From assembly GCA_000818945.1 (NCBI GenBank), contig KN805389.1:335677-399676 (forward strand): a DNA stretch of 64,000 bases, given 5' to 3'. The stretch's first letter is position 1, and each line of letters starts with the position of its first letter. Under the pieces are notes generated by a model that worked only from the letters and a program-made list of their open reading frames with translations, was not told where the DNA came from and searched no databases. The DNA is from Schizochytrium sp. CCTCC M209059. Lineage: Eukaryota; Sar; Bigyra; Thraustochytrida; Thraustochytriidae. Made by a program: the position numbers and the translations under genes. Positions 59,077 to 64,000 of this stretch are shown here, in pieces.

Positions 59077-60838
59077 GTGCGGGCAAGTTGCGGGTTTGCG
59101 CGCTCTCTCGACGCGTCACCGGGCACGGCCAAGAGCAAGAGCCGAGGCGCACGCGGTGCGCCGGCCGGCCAGGCTTGGCGTCGCGGCGGCTGAATGCGTG
59201 AGTGAGTGAATGAGTGAGTGGATGGATGAATGCATTCATGCGGTGAAGAAGGCCACTGCACAAAAGCTTAATTAAGCTAAAGCTCGAGCTGGTGCCGGTC
59301 CAATGAATCGACGTGGCTTGGGTTGGCTTGGCGTGGCGAGGCGATCGCTTTCGCGCTTGCTCGGTGGTTCGTGCTGACGCCGGTCGCGATGCCGAACTTT
59401 AGTCCTGACGTCGCTTCCAAGGTGATCGAAGGAAGAGTCGAGAGCTGTCTTCTGGCTGCACACGGCTGCAATGGAATGTATTGCAAGACCTCGCCAAGCC
59501 TGCCGTGCCGACTGCGACACACAGACTCGGCCAGAGATCGATCCTCGCCGCCTTGGCCAGGATTCTTCTCTTCACCGTGAAGCTGCCCGCCTGTGCTGCC
59601 GTGAATCGAAGGAGCGCACAGCAACCATGGCAATAAAGCAGCGCACACACGCAGAACTCGCGACTTGTTCAGCCGGCGAGCTTCAGCGCTCTGGGCTATG
59701 TAACGCTCCGGACGCCGTTTCAGGCGCACACCGGGTCCCCATAACGTTCGCGGACCTTGCAGTCCGGGCACTGTGCGCACCTCGTCTTTGAGAACGTTTC
59801 TTGGACAGACGCGTTTTCATGGACCAGGCCTCGGCGCCGTCACTTTGCGTGAAAGTAACCAGGTCTCGGCCGGCCAAGCTTGGTCGGTCTTGGAGCAAGC
59901 AACAGTCAAGACCAGGCATAGAACCAGAACTGAACCGGTTGCTTTTGCAAAAGAGCCGTCTTCGGCCGTGCAGGGTTTTCCGTACGAAGAAGATAACGCG
60001 AGCACAAACTTCCGGAGGTTTGCAGTATGGCGTAGTCTCCGAAGCTTCCACCTCGCACGGGATCAAAACGGAAAAAAAAAATCGAGACCTGTGCTTGTCG
60101 CCCCCCACGCGTCCCTCCCTCGGCGCTTTGCTCACGATCACACAAATGAGCCGTTCGAGATTTCTAAGGCTCAAAATTTCCTACGCAACCATGGAAGCAT
60201 GGTTCGCAATCAACGCAGAAAACGTGTCGCCAACGCGATGATGGTTTGATGGATAGCGACCCGCGCCGCTACCGACCGCTGACTACGACAAGCTGACATA
60301 GCTTTACATTCCTCCGACGCCCCCCACAGCGGCATTTGTAGAGAAGAGGGGGGGGCCAAGTTTTCTTACAGCTCTCACAGCACGAACGCAAAATTAGTCT
60401 CATGTCGCAGCTTCAGTGGGTGTCTTGCTGCTCGCTCGCTCGCTCGCTCACATTCCCCAGAAGCTAGGCCATGGCGGTTGACGGTTGGCGGCTTGGCCAC
60501 ATGCTTCTTTTGGGGCTGCGCGTGCCAGCCTGCAGGCCCCACGACGTGAAAATCGAGGAGGCTCGTGGCCAAGAGTCCGTGCATGATATCCACGTGGGTG
60601 ATTTTTTGGACTGTCGCCTGTTGGTCAGCCTGTGCCCTTTCATTGAAAGACAACGTCTTTGATTGCGAGCCACCTGCTCGAAAAGAGCACAACCTAGACC
60701 CAAATAATTGCGCCGTAGCAGCTTTCTTCGCCGCATGCATGACCTGGTGGCACGAGCCTCTCGGTCTCAAGGTCGGGCACGCGCCTCACACTTTCTGCGA
60801 ACCGGCTTAATCTCGCCATGACTGTGGCAGCTTCCGTA

Positions 60839-60872
60839 AAGCTAGCTAGCTAGCTAGTAGCTAGCTAGCTAG
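60839..60872. repeat. AGCT palindromic tetranucleotide repeat
   Basis: Two blocks of AGCT-type units separated by TAG; the whole tract can fold back on itself. It occurs 340 bp upstream of the LRR protein gene. Confidence 0.85.
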
Positions 60873-61212
60873 ACAGATTGGCTAACTGGCTGTGGCTCGC
60901 AGAATCTCACGCTCCAAAACTTTGGCGACATGTTCTTTCTCAGACATTCGCAAATCCCAGAACCATGTAAGCACGCTTTCGCGTCGCGAATGCGAAGCGA
61001 TGCCGACATGTTTGCGTGTTCGCATGAAGCGAGCGTTGTCGCCGGGCGACGACCATTCGACCATTCCAGACGAAAGCAAACCCGAAACCCCAAGACATCA
61101 AGAGCCAAAATAAAGAAACACTCGAACAAAACAAGAAAGCCAAGACGTGGCCTGAGACTTTAACTACGTCTACACCAAGGATATACCTATATCAACCCGA
61201 AGCCAAGGAACC

Positions 61213-63780
61213 ATGAAGATCGCGATTGGACTTCTGGCGCAAGCCCTTCTTATTGCTGGAGCAACAGCCCAAGATGGTCCTTGTCTCTGCGACAGTATCT
61301 CCTGCTCCATTGACGCCATCCCGGACGACACGACAACCCTTTCCTGCTCCGACCAAGCGACCTTTCCGGCTGGACTTCCCAAGTCGCTTGTCAGCCTCAC
61401 TCTTGTGGATGGGCAAATCATCAAGATCCCGCCCGGCGCTTTGACTAAGCTCAATTCTCTCGAACGGCTCGACATTTCCAACAACAAGATCGTCACTTTG
61501 CCTGAAAACGTAAAGACCGCCACCCAGCTCAACTTCCTCGACGCCTCGGGCAATCTTCTGTGCGGCCAGCAGCCGGACCTCAGTGAAATTGCCACGGTGG
61601 ATGCCCCCGTTCTAGATGAATGCACCGATTCCATCTACTTTTGCCAATGCGAGAACTGCTGCGAGCCCGAGACCTTTGAGTCTCGCACGAGCGCGAGCTT
61701 CCCCTTTGCGCAACTTGAAGATGCGGCCAAGCTTGGTCCCGACGTCCAGAACAACGACTGGAGCAAGATCATCGTCGATGATATTGCCAACGTGGACCTG
61801 ACCCACATGCGTCTCGTGCCCATCGATAGCGAGACAAACACGGTCCCGGCTGGCCTCGACTGCACGTCGTCCAAGGCTGCGGTCAGGTCGCGCGGTGAGT
61901 CGGACTTGTTCAAGACTGTCTCGCTCGAAACGCTTCCGGACAATGAGGGTTGCTTTGCTAACCTCGACCGCGTCTTTCAAAATACGAACGAGTACCAAGT
62001 GAGCGACCTCGAGTTTGTCTACTTTCTCGACGACCTGTCCATGACGTCTGGCGATGTCCACGTGTATCCCGTGACAACGCGCATCGTCACCATGGACGAG
62101 ATTGAGCAGCCAAACTTTATTGTCGATACCTTTATTGCCGCGCAAGGCGCCTCCGGTTACACGACGAGCATCTCGCTCCGGAAGAACACCTTCACCGTGG
62201 ACGCTTGCCCTTTTCCGACCTCTGTTACGCTCGAGATCGGTGATAGCTGCACGGAAAGCTTGGCGCTGTCCGGGGAGAGCGACTACACTTTTACGATCCC
62301 ACCCACAAGCTTGGCCGCCAAGATGGAGGAGTGCGTCAAGGACGCATCGAAGATTTCCGAGACTGGGACCGAGATTGTCTACGGCGTCGACGCTCGCTTG
62401 AGCTTTTCTCTTCCTGACGGCTGTGTGAGCGAAGACAAGCCCGAGCCCACCGTGGCTTCGAGCCAAGCAAGCATCTTCTACCACGCCCGGCTCTCGAACG
62501 GCGTTGAGGCAAGCGCCACCACCGAGGTTAACCAGCTCGTCATGCAGATCGTTGACTACGACGTGAGCCCGTGCAACGACCGCATTGTTCCCATGGGTAA
62601 TGTCATTTTCAACATTAGTCTGGCGTCCTCGCTCGTGCCCACAAGCTATGAGCTTCTCGAGGGTGCTAAAATGGGTGACGTCGATCTTTCGCCTGTCGGC
62701 AGCCTCACATGTGACGATCAGAGCTCCTCGAATGGTAACTTTGTATGCTGGGTGCTCATGACCACGACAGAGTGCACGCTCATGACTGGCAGCGATGATG
62801 GCACCACATGCGTCTTCGACTTTCTCGGACCACTTGACGTGCGAGGCACTTTTCGTTATTCAGACGACTTTGCGGAGACCTCATCGCTCAAGGATCCAAC
62901 GATTGCCAGTGATAAGGTCTTTTCCGAGAACTGCCCCGTCGTCGCTGAGCAGGTCGACGTTACGGGCGAGTACCCGGTCGAGCTTTCAATTTCTGGCGAC
63001 AACCTCAACAACCCGATCAAGGCCGCGCTCAGTTTCGTGGGTCTCGATGACTCTGCCTCGGTGACACTGCGTCTGCTCAACATTCAGGTGAGCATGGAAG
63101 ACGGAACGTATCAGCGGTCATTTGCTGTGGAGGACAAGGTCCAATGGATGAGCATTTCGCGTCTTCCATGGTACTCTGACGCGCACTTTTGCCGCTATGA
63201 TGGGCCTCAGGAGACCGACAATGAGTGCTCTCCATTCTACGGCGCAGAGCGATCCAATCCGTTTCTCGATGCCACACCGAGCACCTTTTTGGTGAGTAAC
63301 CGTGGCTACGTGGACTGCCAGAGCAACGACGAGCGCGCTACCGACAGCTTCATCTTTACGCCCAACAACTGGGTCTTTGCGGAATGGACCGGGACCACAT
63401 CGACAATGTCAATCACCGTCACGGCTGAGGTCGACACGTGCTCGACGCCGATGGTGGCTCGCCGTCTGCAGGGCGCTGGCGATGGCAGCGAGAATGGCGA
63501 CGATTTGCTGGCCAAGCAGATTGTCAGGAAGACAGTAACGCTCAAGGTTGCCGGCGACGACGAGACGCTCGAGACGCCTCCGGCCGACACGCCCAAGGGC
63601 GACTTTCCGTATCTTGTGGTTGCTGCCGGAGCTGGTGCGCTCCTCGTCTTTTGGGTCTTTGTCGCTCTCTACGTCCGTCGCCGCCGCAACCGCAACCGCA
63701 ACCGCGATCACTCTCCGCAGGGGCTTCATGCGGGGGAGCACCAGCTCGCTGTGGCCGGTCCAAAGACCCTGCCCGTGTAG
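61213..63780 (+). CDS. Type I membrane protein with short N-terminal LRR region
   Basis: An 855-residue intronless protein, with an ATG in ACCATG context. A signal peptide occupies residues 1-19, cleaved near Ala-Gln. A Cys-rich cap (Cys-Leu-Cys...Cys...Cys) is followed by three or so leucine-rich repeats at about 55-115 (Leu-Glu-Arg-Leu-Asp-Ile-Ser-Asn-Asn-Lys-Ile). The remaining ectodomain (about 130-790) is Asp/Ser/Thr-rich, with dispersed Cys and predicted beta structure but no recognised domain. One transmembrane helix lies at about residues 798-822, followed by a stop-transfer Arg-Arg-Arg-Arg and an (Arg-Asn) repeat, with a short cytosolic tail of about 30 residues. The topology fits a cell-surface protein, possibly adhesive or a recognition receptor. 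No kinase or signalling domain is present. Confidence 0.8.
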   Translation: MKIAIGLLAQALLIAGATAQDGPCLCDSISCSIDAIPDDTTTLSCSDQATFPAGLPKSLVSLTLVDGQIIKIPPGALTKLNSLERLDISNNKIVTLPENVKTATQLNFLDASGNLLCGQQPDLSEIATVDAPVLDECTDSIYFCQCENCCEPETFESRTSASFPFAQLEDAAKLGPDVQNNDWSKIIVDDIANVDLTHMRLVPIDSETNTVPAGLDCTSSKAAVRSRGESDLFKTVSLETLPDNEGCFANLDRVFQNTNEYQVSDLEFVYFLDDLSMTSGDVHVYPVTTRIVTMDEIEQPNFIVDTFIAAQGASGYTTSISLRKNTFTVDACPFPTSVTLEIGDSCTESLALSGESDYTFTIPPTSLAAKMEECVKDASKISETGTEIVYGVDARLSFSLPDGCVSEDKPEPTVASSQASIFYHARLSNGVEASATTEVNQLVMQIVDYDVSPCNDRIVPMGNVIFNISLASSLVPTSYELLEGAKMGDVDLSPVGSLTCDDQSSSNGNFVCWVLMTTTECTLMTGSDDGTTCVFDFLGPLDVRGTFRYSDDFAETSSLKDPTIASDKVFSENCPVVAEQVDVTGEYPVELSISGDNLNNPIKAALSFVGLDDSASVTLRLLNIQVSMEDGTYQRSFAVEDKVQWMSISRLPWYSDAHFCRYDGPQETDNECSPFYGAERSNPFLDATPSTFLVSNRGYVDCQSNDERATDSFIFTPNNWVFAEWTGTTSTMSITVTAEVDTCSTPMVARRLQGAGDGSENGDDLLAKQIVRKTVTLKVAGDDETLETPPADTPKGDFPYLVVAAGAGALLVFWVFVALYVRRRRNRNRNRDHSPQGLHAGEHQLAVAGPKTLPV

Positions 63781-64000
63781 GCCTATCTCGTCGAAAAACC
63801 AACATTCATAAACAGTACGTATAACTTTTGACAGCCCATCTCGTTCCATCGTCCCGCTGTATCTATCCCCTGTGTGCTCACCTCTCTCCACTGGCATTTA
63901 ATCTCCCTCCCCCTCTTCTTCCCTTCTCTTCCCTTCTCTTCCCCTTCTTCGAGGTCTCCTTCTTCCGCCACCCAGGCACACACCCTTTCGCACACCCCCG
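63781..64000. other. Right-edge flank
   Basis: The 220 bp after the LRR gene are C/T-rich, especially 63900-63960, and hold no visible gene. Confidence 0.5.

Larger units (their letters stand above)
58499..61212. other. Divergent spacer, hydrolase / LRR protein
   Basis: This 2.7-kb region contains CGCTCG hexamer repeats at about 58566-58640, a GTGC repeat at 59024-59052 and TTGC repeat at 59057-59076 close to the hydrolase side, and an AGCT-type palindromic repeat at 60839-60872. Open frames here have no domain. The last 100 bp are A-rich and probably the LRR-gene leader. Confidence 0.5.

Noticed and set aside
58499..59263. Long in-frame N-terminal extension of the HSL-type hydrolase
   Set aside because: It is built from microsatellite translations (Ser-Thr, Ala-Arg, Ala-Ser runs) without ATG at its start. 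The ATG at 58498 has good context and precedes the conserved part.

Overview
The window is nuclear DNA of a unicellular eukaryote with a GC-rich genome. Most likely it is a thraustochytrid or related labyrinthulomycete stramenopile. That placement is an inference from general features: long, mostly intron-free genes with C/G-ending codons, a few short GT-AG introns, ATG starts in A/G(-3)...G(+4) context, microsatellite-rich spacers, and a mix of animal-like (SLC34, GOST, monoacylglycerol lipase) and plant-like (AP2) families. No bacterial operon, CRISPR array, rRNA, tRNA or intact mobile element was found. There is one 233-base run of N at 43893-44125.

Layout. 0-3 kb: a possible partial exon at the left edge, a small UBA-like protein (minus), and a Golgi-type seven-TM GOST receptor. 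4.6-22.5 kb: four head-to-tail SLC34-type sodium/phosphate cotransporter genes, with a dead copy of a TIR-like/TPR gene between the second and third. 23-27 kb: proteasome alpha-4 subunit (two exons) and a NYN-domain putative RNase. 27.6-30.9 kb: a head-to-head pair of monoacylglycerol-lipase paralogues, one of which has lost its catalytic serine. 30.9-37.7 kb: nearly 7 kb of simple repeats with no supportable gene. 37.7-41.2 kb: an AP2-domain protein and a four-exon multi-pass membrane protein. 41.4-45.3 kb: a TIR-like/kinesin-light-chain TPR gene with a 126-bp internal repeat and an assembly gap, preceded by a truncated copy of its 3' end and flanked by a ~480-bp direct repeat. 45.6-48.4 kb: the U3 processome WD40 protein UTP13. 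48.7-54.2 kb: a Q-rich coiled-coil protein (minus) and two tandem coiled-coil paralogues of unknown family that share a palindromic upstream element. 54.8-63.8 kb: an ankyrin protein with a myristoylation-type N terminus, an HSL-type alpha/beta hydrolase (minus), and a type I LRR membrane protein.

The genes do not form one pathway. Housekeeping genes (PSMA7, UTP13, GOST) are interspersed with lineage-expanded families: phosphate transporters, lipases, TPR/TIR-like proteins and the unknown coiled-coil pair. The clearest signals are local duplication followed by divergence: gene conversion among the transporters, a predicted pseudo-lipase, a repeat-expanding TIR-like/TPR gene with a fossil copy about 30 kb away, and an undescribed tandem family with its own candidate promoter element.
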